NCBI GenBank assembly: GCA_958477305.1
Contig: CAUEFI010000016.1
Span: forward strand, 1-64,000
Reading direction: 5' to 3'
DNA: 64,000 nt
Origin: HGM12998 sp900756495
GTDB taxonomy: Bacteria; Bacillota; Clostridia; Oscillospirales; Oscillospiraceae
Shown: in pieces, positions 42,263 to 51,176 of the stretch
Numbering within the stretch: position 1 is the stretch's first letter
Layout: every line of letters begins with the position of its first letter
Made by a program: the position numbers and the translations under genes
The notes under the pieces: model-generated
What the model was told of the DNA's origin: nothing
Seen by the model: only the letters and a program-made list of their open reading frames with translations
The model's database searches: none

Positions 42263-43150
42263 TTATTCCTGTAGGATTTGGATAAATCGCTTCTCTGCCG
42301 GGCTTATCGCTGTCTCTCTGTTGAACATAAGAAACACATGCTCCACGGGGAGTTGCTGTGACAGTTGAATTGGAAACAGCGTTCCTCTGGAAATGGCATT
42401 CTGAACATGGAGCTCCGGCAGGAAAGACAGGCCGAGGTTTCGCTCCACCATGGAAATCAGCAGCGGCATGGAACCAACCTCACACACGGCACGCCACTTG
42501 CTTATATTGGTTACGGTACGCAAAAGCTGTTCCGTATAAGTTCGAACACTGGTCTTTTGCTCCATGGTAACCAGAGGATACCGCAGTATGGCGCCAAGAT
42601 CCTGAATCGTATGGTGCAGTTCAGGAAAACCAGTACCTGCTACCAGCACATATTCGATTTCCATCAACGGGATCAGCTCGATTTCCTCGCATTGCGTCAT
42701 CGGAGAGGCCAAAACCGCCACATCCAGGTGGCCGTCTTTCAACATCTGTGCGGCGGCAGGCGGCGTTGTGTAGGAGATCTGAAGCGTGGTGTTGGGATAT
42801 TCCTGCTTGAACCGCTCCAGAAAGGGGGGAAGCAGAAAGGTCAGGGTCAGTTCTGACGCGCCGATGCGCAGGATATGGCTTTTGTGCTGGAGTAAATGAT
42901 CTAACTCCTTTTCTGCCTGGTAAATTTCCGTAAAAGCCGCCTTGAGATGACGATACAGGAGTCTACCCTCCTCTGTCAGTACAACCCCTTTAGCCGTGCG
43001 CTCCAGTAGCGCACAGTGGAGCTGATGCTCCAGTCTCTGGACCGTACGGCTCACCGTGGACTGTGCCAGAAAGAGTGCGTTGCCGGCGGCGGTGATATTT
43101 CCATGTTCCACTACACAGCAAAATACCCTGTAATCATCATAGCTGATCAT
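42263..43150 (-). CDS. LysR-family transcriptional regulator
   Basis: 295 aa; ATG at 43150 preceded by GGTGGAG. HTH: FCCVVEHGNITAAGNALFLAQSTVSRTVQRLE (in parts). Effector domain begins LRIGASELTLTFLL. Lies upstream of, and in the same direction as, the anion-transporter operon, so it is the probable regulator though not in the divergent layout usual for LysR pairs. Confidence 0.9.
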   Translation of the reverse strand: MISYDDYRVFCCVVEHGNITAAGNALFLAQSTVSRTVQRLEHQLHCALLERTAKGVVLTEEGRLLYRHLKAAFTEIYQAEKELDHLLQHKSHILRIGASELTLTFLLPPFLERFKQEYPNTTLQISYTTPPAAAQMLKDGHLDVAVLASPMTQCEEIELIPLMEIEYVLVAGTGFPELHHTIQDLGAILRYPLVTMEQKTSVRTYTEQLLRTVTNISKWRAVCEVGSMPLLISMVERNLGLSFLPELHVQNAISRGTLFPIQLSQQLPVEHVFLMFNRETAISPAEKRFIQILQE

Positions 43151-43447
43151 CAATCTCCACCCTGCCTTCCAAAGTCATGACCTGGTTTTACCGCTTGTGG
43201 CTGTTTGAGTCGGCCTGGATAACAACATAACACCTTTTTCGTCTATGGTGAGCTATATTTTCAGATTTGTGGGACACTATCTAATCCTAATTTGCGCAAT
43301 TTATTTTATCTTTCGGGAAGTTCAAAGTCTCAGTCCTTTTAACCCGGAAATATGGTAGTATTCCAAGATCGCCAACATAAACAAAGAGCGGTCTTGTTGC
43401 AGGTTCCTCTATCTGTAAGGCAATCACTGCACTGACCTGCGCCTTTT
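43151..43447. other. Gene-free interval between lplA and the LysR gene
   Basis: 297 bp, AT-rich in its first half (upstream of the LysR start). It must hold the LysR promoter, but no convincing -35/-10 pair or operator could be singled out, and no RNA gene is recognised. Confidence 0.4.
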
Positions 43448-44413
43448 TCAGCTGTTTTCCTCCAGCCACTCCGCCAGTTCTGCCAGCTCGCCTCCCCCGG
43501 CGCTGCGGAGAGCTGCCGACATCTCCCGGGCGGAAAACTGCACGCCCGCGAGGGCGTGCGCCACCCGCCGGGGCAGCTGCGTGTCCAGTGCGTCGGTATG
43601 GAGCACCGCCTCGTCCACCACGCCGTTTTGGACGGAAAGGCCCAGCTGGACCTCTCCCCAGGGAAAGCGCTTCTCCCCTTCCCAGGTGAAGGGAGCGCTC
43701 TCCCCCAGCCGCCAGGTCCAGGATCGGTGCTTCTCATAGAGTACCTCCAGCTCCGCCTTCGCACTCTCGGGCCGCCAGGGCGTCCATGGGCCGTATGCGG
43801 CGGCAAACGCCTCCTCTACCGCCCTGCGGGTGTCGTCCGTCGTAAGGCCAGAGACCAAATCGCTCAGGTTGCACACCCGTGCGCGGACCGACGCCACCCC
43901 CTTGGACTTTATCTTCTGTTCCGACACATTGAGGTAACCGGAGAGCTTTTCCAGATCGGCGCTGACCAGGAGGGTGCCGTGGTGGAGCATTCTGTCCCCG
44001 CGGGCGCAGAATGCGCTGCCTGAAAACTTTTTCCCACCGGCGGTCAGGTCGTTCCGGCCAGTGAACGCCGCCTCCACACCCAGGGCGCGGAGCGCATTGA
44101 GAATGACTGTGAGCTGCCGCTCCACATCATAGCAGCTCTTGGGGAGGTGAAAGGAAAAATTCAGGTTACCGCCGTCGTGGTATACCGCGCCGCCCCCGGA
44201 CATGCGGCGGACCAATTGAACGCCGTCGGCCTCCATGTTCGCCAGATTGCACTCCCTCCAAGCGTTCTGGTTGCGCCCGATCACTACGGCGTTTTCATTG
44301 ACATAGAAATAGAGCAGGATGTCGTCCGGGGACAGCGCAGTGAGAAAATACTCGTCGGCGGCCAGATTCCGCCATCCGTCCCGCCAGGGAGATAGAAAAG
44401 AGAGACAACGCAA
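43448..44413 (-). CDS. lplA: Lipoate-protein ligase A
   Basis: 321 aa; attaches exogenous lipoate to E2 and GcvH domains. Typical NAVVIGRNQNAWRECNL, RRMSGGGAVYHDGGNLNFSF, and the Lys motif KKFSGSAFCARGDRMLHHGTLL (in parts), plus a C-terminal accessory domain. TTG start at 44413 behind GAGGAGG. No lipoylated enzyme gene nearby. Confidence 0.93.
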   Translation of the reverse strand: MRCLSFLSPWRDGWRNLAADEYFLTALSPDDILLYFYVNENAVVIGRNQNAWRECNLANMEADGVQLVRRMSGGGAVYHDGGNLNFSFHLPKSCYDVERQLTVILNALRALGVEAAFTGRNDLTAGGKKFSGSAFCARGDRMLHHGTLLVSADLEKLSGYLNVSEQKIKSKGVASVRARVCNLSDLVSGLTTDDTRRAVEEAFAAAYGPWTPWRPESAKAELEVLYEKHRSWTWRLGESAPFTWEGEKRFPWGEVQLGLSVQNGVVDEAVLHTDALDTQLPRRVAHALAGVQFSAREMSAALRSAGGGELAELAEWLEENS

Positions 44414-44513
44414 GATAGATCCTCCTCTGTTCAGTGTTCATTTCCATGATTTTATCATAGTCAAATTTTCCGCCGATTGCAATAAAAACCGTTCCCTCCG
44501 GTCAGACTGACTC

Positions 44514-44678
44514 TAGGCCTTGTTTGAAAATTGGCGGAGTGGCCAATGGCGAGAGATTTTTCCGCCGGACAAGGCAAAAATTCGCAGGAATACGTTGTGT
44601 ATTCCAAGAATTTTTTACGCTGTATGGCGGAAAAACATCCGCCGTTTGGGCGTTTTGACTTTTTTCATACAAGGCCTA
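44514..44678 (-). mobile_element. MITE copy C (165 bp, inverted)
   Basis: Reverse complement of copies A and B; begins TAGGCCTTGTTTGAA and ends ATACAAGGCCTA, with TA at both borders. By eye almost identical to copy A. Its right border abuts the ypeB ribosome binding site (AAAAAGGAGG), so it separates ypeB from any older upstream promoter. Confidence 0.88.
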
Positions 44679-44695
44679 AAAAGGAGGGATCTCAA

Positions 44696-46060
44696 TTGCC
44701 CATGACAAAGAGACGGATCCGCGTTCTGGCAGTCAGCTTTCTGGCCGCCGCCTTTGCCGTGACGGCAGGCTTCGCTGTACAGGGGCATGCCCGCGCCGCC
44801 CGGTACCGGCTCCTTGCGGACAACAGCTACCGCCATGCCTTTACCGAACTGGTCACTGCGGTGGGCGAGCTGGACTCCGCCCTTCAGAAGGGGACCTATG
44901 CCTCCACCTCCTCCCTGTTCTCCTCCCTATGCACACAGGCCTATGGAAAGGCCCTGGCCGCCCAGACGGCCATTGGAGAGCTGCCCTACGGCAGCGTGGA
45001 GCTGGAGCAGACCGCCGCATTTCTGGCCAAGGCTGGGGATTATGCCATGGCGCTCTCCCGGGGAGCCTGGCAGAATGAGGTGTGCACTGCGGAGGAACGT
45101 GAGACGCTGCGGGGACTGTCGGCAGCGGCAGGAGAGCTGTACGCCACACTGCAGGCGCTGGAGAGCGAGCTTTATGCCGGCACGGTCGAGGCGGAGGATC
45201 TGGCCGCTGTGCAGGACCGCCTCTCCCGCGCCATGGAAGACGGGACGGTGACCGCCGGTTCGGTCTTTCAGGACGTGGAGGCCGACTTCCCGGAGGTTCC
45301 CACTCTGGTCTATGACGGACCGTTCTCCGAACACCTGACCAACCGGACGCCCAAAATGCTGGAAGGTATGCCCCAGGCGGACGAGGCTGCGGCACGGGGG
45401 GCCGCGGCAAGTTTTCTCGATCTGAAGCCGGAGATTTTCACTCTGGCCTCCGCGGGAGAGGGCGCCCTGCCCACCTACGGCTTTTCCGCCCTGGTGGACG
45501 GCGGGACGGTATGGGTGGAGGTCACCAGAACAGGGGCACAGGTGCTCTCAGTCATCAACGACCGTCCCGTGGGCGAGGCCGTCCTCTCCGCCGAGGAGGG
45601 ACAGGCCCAAGCCGCCGCCTTTCTGTCCGAGCACGGCTTCCCCGATATGGCACCCAGCTACTATATCCAGCGGGACAATGTCCTGACCGTCAACTTCGCC
45701 GCCGTACAGGACGGTGTCGTCTGCTACCCCGATCTGGTCAAGGTGTCGGTGGCGCTGGACGGCGGACGCATTGTGGGCTTTGAGGACCACGGCTACCTGA
45801 TGAATCACGGAAGCCGCGACCTGGCACAGCCCACCGTCAGTCTTGCCAGGGCTCAGGCCGCTGTGGGGGATGGGCTGAGTATTCTGGCCCACCAGATGGC
45901 GGTCATTCCCACCTCCGGCCAGTACGAGGTCCTGTGCCACGAGTTCAAGTGCCGCCGGGAGGACGGTGGTCATGCCCTGGTCTATATTGACGCCTTTACC
46001 GGCCAGGAGCGCCAGATCCTCCTTCTGCTGGAGGATGAAACCGGCACGCTGGTGCTCTGA
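44696..46060 (+). CDS. ypeB: Spore germination protein YpeB
   Basis: 454 aa (TTG start at 44696, 8 nt after AAGGAGG; ATG at 44702 is the alternative). N-terminal membrane helix (VLAVSFLAAAFAVTAGFAV), a helical domain with ADNSYRHAFTELVTAVGELDSALQKG, the conserved GPFSEHLTNRTPKMLEG, then PepSY-type repeats. In Bacillus YpeB holds and stabilises the cortex-lytic enzyme SleB, whose gene normally precedes it. sleB is not upstream here; a MITE is. Confidence 0.93.
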   Translation: MPMTKRRIRVLAVSFLAAAFAVTAGFAVQGHARAARYRLLADNSYRHAFTELVTAVGELDSALQKGTYASTSSLFSSLCTQAYGKALAAQTAIGELPYGSVELEQTAAFLAKAGDYAMALSRGAWQNEVCTAEERETLRGLSAAAGELYATLQALESELYAGTVEAEDLAAVQDRLSRAMEDGTVTAGSVFQDVEADFPEVPTLVYDGPFSEHLTNRTPKMLEGMPQADEAAARGAAASFLDLKPEIFTLASAGEGALPTYGFSALVDGGTVWVEVTRTGAQVLSVINDRPVGEAVLSAEEGQAQAAAFLSEHGFPDMAPSYYIQRDNVLTVNFAAVQDGVVCYPDLVKVSVALDGGRIVGFEDHGYLMNHGSRDLAQPTVSLARAQAAVGDGLSILAHQMAVIPTSGQYEVLCHEFKCRREDGGHALVYIDAFTGQERQILLLLEDETGTLVL

Positions 46061-46187
46061 TCGGATCCACAGTGGGCTGTCAAAAAGCCCCATGGCCTCC
46101 GAACCGGCAGTCTCGAATGGAATGCTCCCAGCCCGCGGAGGTGGAAGCCGCCAGACGCCATTCCCTCCGCCCGCCGGGGATGCCAAC

Positions 46188-46222
46188 CGCACTGGGCAGG
46201 GCGTACCGCCCTGCCCAGTGCG
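46188..46222 (+). terminator. ypeB terminator
   Basis: 16-bp perfect stem (46188-46203 with 46207-46222), arms CGCACTGGGCAGGGCG and complement, 3-nt loop, then CCTTCCTTTTT. Confidence 0.85.
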
Positions 46223-46241
46223 CCTTCCTTTTTCAGGCATT

Positions 46242-47573
46242 TCATATAACCCGAAATGCGGTCCATTTCTGAGTCCTGTACCTCCATATGAAAATCGCTC
46301 CGCGGATAATGAGGTCAATCCCCATACCCGCTGCAATCCCGAGCACCCCCCAGTTCAGCCATACGGCGAATGCAGCGGAGAACACCAGCCTTGCGGCCAC
46401 CGTCAGAACAATGGATGTTATCATGGTAAAGCGGACGTCTCCGGCCGCCCTCAGCCCACTACCCAGCGGCCCGGCAAAGGGGTAGGCGATGCCGTTTACC
46501 ACGTTGTTGATCAAAACCAGCCATATCACTAGCGACTTGGCCTCGTCGGATATGGCGAAGAACCCCATTAATATGGGCGTCAGGGCGAAGACCAGCGCGT
46601 TCCACGCCACAGACAGGACAAAGGTGATCCTGCTCAGTTTCTTAAAATAAAAATTGGCCGCCTCTCTGTCTCCGGCCCCCATGCACTGGCCTATGACTGT
46701 CGTAAAGACAGGGGCCATGGCCTGTCCCATCAGCGCAGCCAGAGACCAGATGCTCTGCGCCACGCCGTTGGCGGCGATCTGATACGTCCCAAACAGCGCG
46801 ACCATGCTGCTCAGGGCGACCTTAACCAGCTGATGCACCCCATTCTCCACGCCGTTTGGTATGGCAATCCCCAGCACCCGTTTCAACAGCTCCCCATCCC
46901 ACGTAAAAATCTCTCTCCTCCTGTATCTGACAGGGAGCCTCTGCGCAAAGCAATATACTGTAACTGCGGCCGCCGAGAGGGTTCTGGCAATCAAGGAGGG
47001 GTAAGCAACGCCTGCCACCCCGGCACCCAGGGCAAAGACCCCCACCAGATTCCCGACAATATTGATCCCGTTTGCCGCCGTAGATATGTACATGGTCACA
47101 TTTGTCTTCCCTATACTGCGGCACAGGGCAGCGCCCGCATTATAAACGGCGAGCGCCGGAAAGGAATAGGCCGAAATGCGGAGGTAGATCCCGCAGGCCT
47201 CCATCACCGGCTCCTCCACCTTCCCGAACAGCGCTTCCAGCAGCGGACGCTGAAACAGCAGAATGGCCGCTGAGAGGGCCACTGCGCTGAGCACAGAGAG
47301 CATGAGCAGCTGGCCGGCGGACCGCCCCGCCCGCTCATTGTTTCCGCTGCCGATATATTGGCTGATGATTACCGCGCCGCCGGACGCCAGGGCGGTGAAT
47401 AAAAAAAGGAACACCGTATTGAATGCGTTGACCAGGGATACGCCGGACACGGCGGCGTCTCCCACAAAGCTCACCACAAAGGTGTCTGCCAGCCCCACCA
47501 GCATCAGCAGAAACTGCTCCACAAATAGGGGTACAATTAAATTTCTCAGATCCCTGTTTGTAAACATGCTCAC
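46242..47573 (-). CDS. MATE-family efflux transporter
   Basis: 443 aa, 12 helices, two homologous halves (LFVEQFLLMLVGLADTFVVSFVGDAAVSGVS and AIPNGVENGVHQLVKVALSS). Exports cationic drugs or toxins against Na+/H+. GTG start at 47573 overlaps the TetR stop (an ATG lies 6 nt on). With the TetR gene it forms a regulated efflux pair. Confidence 0.92.
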   Translation of the reverse strand: MSMFTNRDLRNLIVPLFVEQFLLMLVGLADTFVVSFVGDAAVSGVSLVNAFNTVFLFLFTALASGGAVIISQYIGSGNNERAGRSAGQLLMLSVLSAVALSAAILLFQRPLLEALFGKVEEPVMEACGIYLRISAYSFPALAVYNAGAALCRSIGKTNVTMYISTAANGINIVGNLVGVFALGAGVAGVAYPSLIARTLSAAAVTVYCFAQRLPVRYRRREIFTWDGELLKRVLGIAIPNGVENGVHQLVKVALSSMVALFGTYQIAANGVAQSIWSLAALMGQAMAPVFTTVIGQCMGAGDREAANFYFKKLSRITFVLSVAWNALVFALTPILMGFFAISDEAKSLVIWLVLINNVVNGIAYPFAGPLGSGLRAAGDVRFTMITSIVLTVAARLVFSAAFAVWLNWGVLGIAAGMGIDLIIRGAIFIWRYRTQKWTAFRVI

Positions 47574-48121
47574 ACCTGGTATTTTCTGCTGAGATATGTT
47601 TCACACTCTGCCAGCATCCTTTTCACCTTTTCCATGTCCCAATCACAGTACGACGTTGCCGCCATGGCCGCAATTCCATGGGTGTGCATCCACAGCTGAT
47701 CGTGAAAATGGTGGGCCTCCTCATGGCCGATACGGTAGCGCTCCATCAGCTGTGCCATGGAGCGCTCTATGACCGGCTTCAGCGCCGACTTCATCTCTTC
47801 AAATGCATTCCTGCGCATAAACAGGAACTTGAACAGCTCGCTCTCCTCCCGGGCAAAACGGATGTAGTCCATTCCATACAAATGGGCACCGCCGGCCTCC
47901 AGGTCAAAGCCAAGGCGGCGCAAAAAATAGGTCACTGCCTCCGAAACCAGCGCGGAGCGCAGCTCTTCCATCCGTGAAAACGAGAGATAAATGGGCTGTG
48001 TGGAACAGTTCAGCCTCCGGGCAAGTGCTTTCACATTGACGGCCTCTATTCCACCCTCACGCAGCAGCTCAAAGGCCGCAGCCAAAATTTTATCTCTGGG
48101 GATCTGCTTTTTTGCAGGCAT
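47570..48121 (-). CDS. TetR/AcrR-family regulator
   Basis: 183 aa. HTH MPAKKQIPRDKILAAAFELLREGGIEAVNVKALARRLNCSTQPIY (in parts: VNVKALARRLNCSTQPIYLS). The C-terminal ligand domain is unremarkable (TetR_C_33-like). Co-translated with the MATE gene, which it likely represses. No operator palindrome was obvious upstream, though AATAAATTAATTTATTGATA at 48141 is nearly palindromic. Confidence 0.9.
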   Translation of the reverse strand: MPAKKQIPRDKILAAAFELLREGGIEAVNVKALARRLNCSTQPIYLSFSRMEELRSALVSEAVTYFLRRLGFDLEAGGAHLYGMDYIRFAREESELFKFLFMRRNAFEEMKSALKPVIERSMAQLMERYRIGHEEAHHFHDQLWMHTHGIAAMAATSYCDWDMEKVKRMLAECETYLSRKYQV

Positions 48122-48210
48122 CCGGCATCCCTCCGTTTTAACAATAAATTAATTTATTGATAATTTAGTTTATTTTATATGAGACTGTATTACCTGTCAA
48201 GGACAAAAAG

Positions 48211-48246
48211 CGCCGCCTCCAGCCTGTTTAACGGCTGGAGGCGGCG
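48211..48246 (-). terminator. Minus-strand terminator between TetR and FMN-reductase genes
   Basis: 14-bp perfect stem, CGCCGCCTCCAGCC (48211-48224) with GGCTGGAGGCGGCG (48233-48246), followed on the minus strand by CTTTTTG. It would stop transcripts running leftward past the FMN-reductase gene, e.g. from glmS read-through. Confidence 0.6.
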
Positions 48247-48254
48247 TCCGCGTA

Positions 48255-48283
48255 TTGAAAATCCGGCGTTGCGCCGCTATAAT
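48255..48283 (+). promoter_or_regulatory. Promoter of the FMN-reductase gene
   Basis: -35 TTGAAA (48255-48260), 17-bp spacer holding a small CCGGCG/CGCCG inverted repeat, -10 TATAAT (48278-48283). Leader ~25 nt. Confidence 0.8.
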
Positions 48284-48314
48284 AAGGAGACGACATTCCT
48301 TGCAGGAGGTACAT

Positions 48315-48884
48315 ATGGCTGGAAAAACACTCATCATTAACGGCTCGCCCCGTGTGAATGGAGACACCTCCGTGCTGCTACGGGAGCTGAAACAGAACCT
48401 GGACGGCGAGGTGGTGGAGCTGTCCGCCTTTCGCTCCAACATTGCGCCCTGTGTGGACTGCCGCAGCTGCTGGAAAACCGCCCGCTGTGTGGTGGAGGAC
48501 GATATGCGCGTCATCTACGACGACGACTTCGACAACGTTGTGCTCGCCTCACCGGTCTATTTTATGACTCTGCCGGGCAAGGTCCTCAGCCTGATGAGCC
48601 GCTTTCAGCCTTGGCATGCCGCTATGTTCTTTCTCAATCAGCCTCTGAAGCAGCGCCCCAAAAAAGCCGGACTGATTTTGGTCGCCGGCGGGAAGGGCAA
48701 TGAAGCCGGGGCCATGCACCATATCCGGGTTCTCTTTAAATTGCTCAACGCCAAGGGCTTTGAACAGCATACCGTCATGTCTCTCCATACGGACACCGTT
48801 CCTGCCGCGCAGGATGCCGCGGCGCTCCGAGATGCCCACCGGCTTGCCGCATGGCTGAACGGGGAAAGCGCAGATTTGGAATAA
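48315..48884 (+). CDS. NADPH-dependent FMN reductase-like flavoprotein
   Basis: 189 aa from an ATG at 48315 after AGGAGGTACAT. TLIINGSPRVNGDTSVLL is the FMN phosphate loop; APCVDCRSCWKTARCVVEDDM carries the Cys pattern seen in iron-sulfur-flavoprotein relatives, and LASPVYFMTLPGKVLSLMSR the flavin-binding YF loop. Probably a quinone/flavin or Fe-S flavoprotein-like reductase; the electron partner is unknown. Confidence 0.85.
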   Translation: MAGKTLIINGSPRVNGDTSVLLRELKQNLDGEVVELSAFRSNIAPCVDCRSCWKTARCVVEDDMRVIYDDDFDNVVLASPVYFMTLPGKVLSLMSRFQPWHAAMFFLNQPLKQRPKKAGLILVAGGKGNEAGAMHHIRVLFKLLNAKGFEQHTVMSLHTDTVPAAQDAAALRDAHRLAAWLNGESADLE

Positions 48885-48947
48885 GCTCTGCCTGACATCA
48901 GGTTTTTCCTGCGGAAACATGCTTGGATGCGCCGCCCAGGCTGCACG

Positions 48948-50780
48948 CTACTCCACTGTCACCGATTTCGCCAAATTCCGGGGTTTATCAATATCGCACC
49001 CTCGCATCAGGGCCACGTAATAGGCAAAGAGCTGCATGGGCACCACATCCAGGGAGGGCAGGAGCATGGGGTGGGTATCTGGAACCAGAATGGCGGCGTC
49101 CACCGTCTTCTTCATCTCATCGCCCAGGGAGTCTGTGGTTACCCCCAGTACATCTGCCCCGCGGCTCTTGACTTCCACCACGTTGCTCATCAGCTTTTCG
49201 AACAGCTTGCTGTAGCTGGCCAGCGCCACCACCAGCGTACCGTTCTCAATGAGGGAGATGGTGCCGTGCTTGAGCTCCCCGGCGGCATACGCCTCCGAGT
49301 GAATGTACGAGATTTCCTTTAGCTTAAGGGAGCCCTCCAGCCCCACGGCATAGTCAATATTGCGGCCGATAAAAAAGACCGACGGGTGGTTGAAGTAAAT
49401 AGAGGCATAGTACTGGATGATCTCCCGCCGCTCCAGAATGGTTTCAATCTTGGTCGGAATGAGCAGCAGCTCGGAGACAATGGCGTCGTACTCCTCCCGG
49501 GTGACAGTACCCAGCACTTCGGCGCAGTACAATCCGATGAGATAGACTACCGCCAGCTGTGTGGAGTAGGCCTTGGTGGTGGCCACGGCGATCTCAGGCC
49601 CCGCCCAGGTATAGATGACGTCGTCTGCCTCCCGGGCGATGGTGGATCCCACTACATTGACGATGGCCAAAAGCCGCCCGCCCAGCCGCCGGGCCTCCCG
49701 CATAGCGGCCAGGGTGTCGATGGTCTCTCCCGACTGGCTGATCACCAGGCACAGGGTTTTTTCGCTCACAATGGGATCGCAGTAGCGGAACTCGGAGGCC
49801 AAAGTGACCTCCACAGGCTTGCGCAGCAGGCGTTCCAGCGTATATTTTGCCGCCATGCCCACGTGGTAGGAGGACCCGCAGGCGATGACGTAAATTTTGT
49901 CCATGCCCCGCAGATAGTCCGCCTCCAGCTTTAAATCGTCCAGTACCACCCTGCCCTCCTGAATACGCGGAAACACGGTGTCCCGGATGGCCTTGGGCTG
50001 CTCCATGATCTCCTTGGCCATAAAGTGCTCATAGCCGCCCTTTTCCGCCGCTGAGATCTCCCAGTCCACATGGTGCTGCTCCTTCTGCACCGGTCGGAGA
50101 TAGGCATCATAGACCCACAGGTCGTCGGCGGTGAGCTCGGCGATTTCCCCGTCGTCCAGGTAGTACACGTCCCGGGTGTACTTGATGACGGCGGTGACAT
50201 CACTGGCCAGAAAATGAAAGCCCTTGCCCAGGCCCAGGATCAGGGGGCTGTCCTTCCGTGCGGCGATGATGCGGTCTGGGCAGTCTGCACAGACAATGCC
50301 CAGCGCGTAGGCCCCCTGGATGCGGCCCAGCACCTTGACCACCGTGTCCAAAATATTTCCGTCGTAGTAATACTCCAGAAGCTGGGCCACCACCTCCGTA
50401 TCCGTCTGGGAGGCAAAGACAATTCCCTCCTCCTGGAGGAACTCCCGCAGCTCCACATAGTTCTCTATAATGCCGTTGTGGACGACGGCAAACACTCCAT
50501 CCTCGCTGACATGGGGGTGGGAGTTCACATCAGAGGGCTCCCCATGGGTGGCCCACCGGGTATGTCCAAGCCCCATGGCGCCATGAACCGTCTTGCCTCC
50601 CTCCACAATATCGGAGAGGACCTGGAGCCTCCCTTTTGCCTTGACCACCTGAAGCCCCTCCCGGGGATCGTATACGGCGATGCCCGCCGAGTCGTAACCT
50701 CTGTATTCCAGGCGGGAGAGGCCGTCCAGCAAAATGGGCGCGGCCTCCTCCCGTCCGATGTATCCAACAATTCCGCACAT
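48948..50780 (-). CDS. glmS: Glutamine-fructose-6-phosphate aminotransferase (isomerising)
   Basis: 610 aa; makes glucosamine-6-phosphate for peptidoglycan. Start ATG at 50780 so that Cys follows Met (MCGIVGYIGREEAAPILLDG), the catalytic nucleophile of the glutaminase. LGHTRWATHGEPSDVNSHPH, then two SIS domains (QSGETIDTLAAMREA, TKAYSTQLAVVYL, KEISYIHSEAYAAGELKHG). Full length. No glmS ribozyme precedes it; only 34 nt separate promoter and gene. Confidence 0.97.
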   Translation of the reverse strand: MCGIVGYIGREEAAPILLDGLSRLEYRGYDSAGIAVYDPREGLQVVKAKGRLQVLSDIVEGGKTVHGAMGLGHTRWATHGEPSDVNSHPHVSEDGVFAVVHNGIIENYVELREFLQEEGIVFASQTDTEVVAQLLEYYYDGNILDTVVKVLGRIQGAYALGIVCADCPDRIIAARKDSPLILGLGKGFHFLASDVTAVIKYTRDVYYLDDGEIAELTADDLWVYDAYLRPVQKEQHHVDWEISAAEKGGYEHFMAKEIMEQPKAIRDTVFPRIQEGRVVLDDLKLEADYLRGMDKIYVIACGSSYHVGMAAKYTLERLLRKPVEVTLASEFRYCDPIVSEKTLCLVISQSGETIDTLAAMREARRLGGRLLAIVNVVGSTIAREADDVIYTWAGPEIAVATTKAYSTQLAVVYLIGLYCAEVLGTVTREEYDAIVSELLLIPTKIETILERREIIQYYASIYFNHPSVFFIGRNIDYAVGLEGSLKLKEISYIHSEAYAAGELKHGTISLIENGTLVVALASYSKLFEKLMSNVVEVKSRGADVLGVTTDSLGDEMKKTVDAAILVPDTHPMLLPSLDVVPMQLFAYYVALMRGCDIDKPRNLAKSVTVE

Positions 50781-50814
50781 GGGGATCATCCCTTCCTTTC
50801 GGACTTATGAAGCT

Positions 50815-50843
50815 ATTATAATGTGCGGTGCTATATTCTGCAA
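50815..50843 (-). promoter_or_regulatory. glmS promoter
   Basis: Minus strand: -35 TTGCAG (50843-50838), 17-bp spacer, -10 TATAAT (50820-50815). Confidence 0.7.
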
Positions 50844-50848
50844 TGATT

Positions 50849-51118
50849 TTATTCCGCCGTGCCGCGCCGGAGCCGGGGCGCTCCAGCCCCGTCCACCAGA
50901 ATGATGTCTGCGCCGAAGCGCTTGACGCTCTCCCACGGGAAAATCCGGTCCGGCTCCCTCCCCAGCAGGCCGAAAAACCGCAGGCGGCCCGGTACCACCA
51001 GAGCGAGCACCCGGCCGCTCTCCAGGTCCACCTCCACATCTCCCACATAGCCGTACCGCCCGCCGTCCCGGATGTCTATAATCTCCTTGTCCCTCAGATC
51101 TGTAATTCTGCTCTCCAC
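50849..51118 (-). CDS. ylmC: YlmC/YmxH family PRC-barrel sporulation protein
   Basis: 89 aa from the GTG at 51118 (AAGGGGGG upstream). MESRITDLRDKEIIDIRDG, GYVGDVEVDLESGRVLALVVPG and RIFPWESVKRFGADIILVD are typical YlmC/YmxH, a single PRC-barrel found in spore formers and expressed in sporulation. Ends just before the glmS promoter. Confidence 0.88.
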   Translation of the reverse strand: MESRITDLRDKEIIDIRDGGRYGYVGDVEVDLESGRVLALVVPGRLRFFGLLGREPDRIFPWESVKRFGADIILVDGAGAPRLRRGTAE

Positions 51119-51176
51119 GGTGAGGCCCCCCTTCTGTTTGTGTGATGCCCGTCCCAAAATGGGCCATACTATTCCT

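Noticed and set aside
48141..48180. AT-rich near-palindrome as TetR operator
   Set aside because: Base composition makes such symmetry likely; mentioned in the TetR entry but not called as an operator.
50781..50880. glmS ribozyme
   Set aside because: The 34-nt leader is too short and lacks the ribozyme core.
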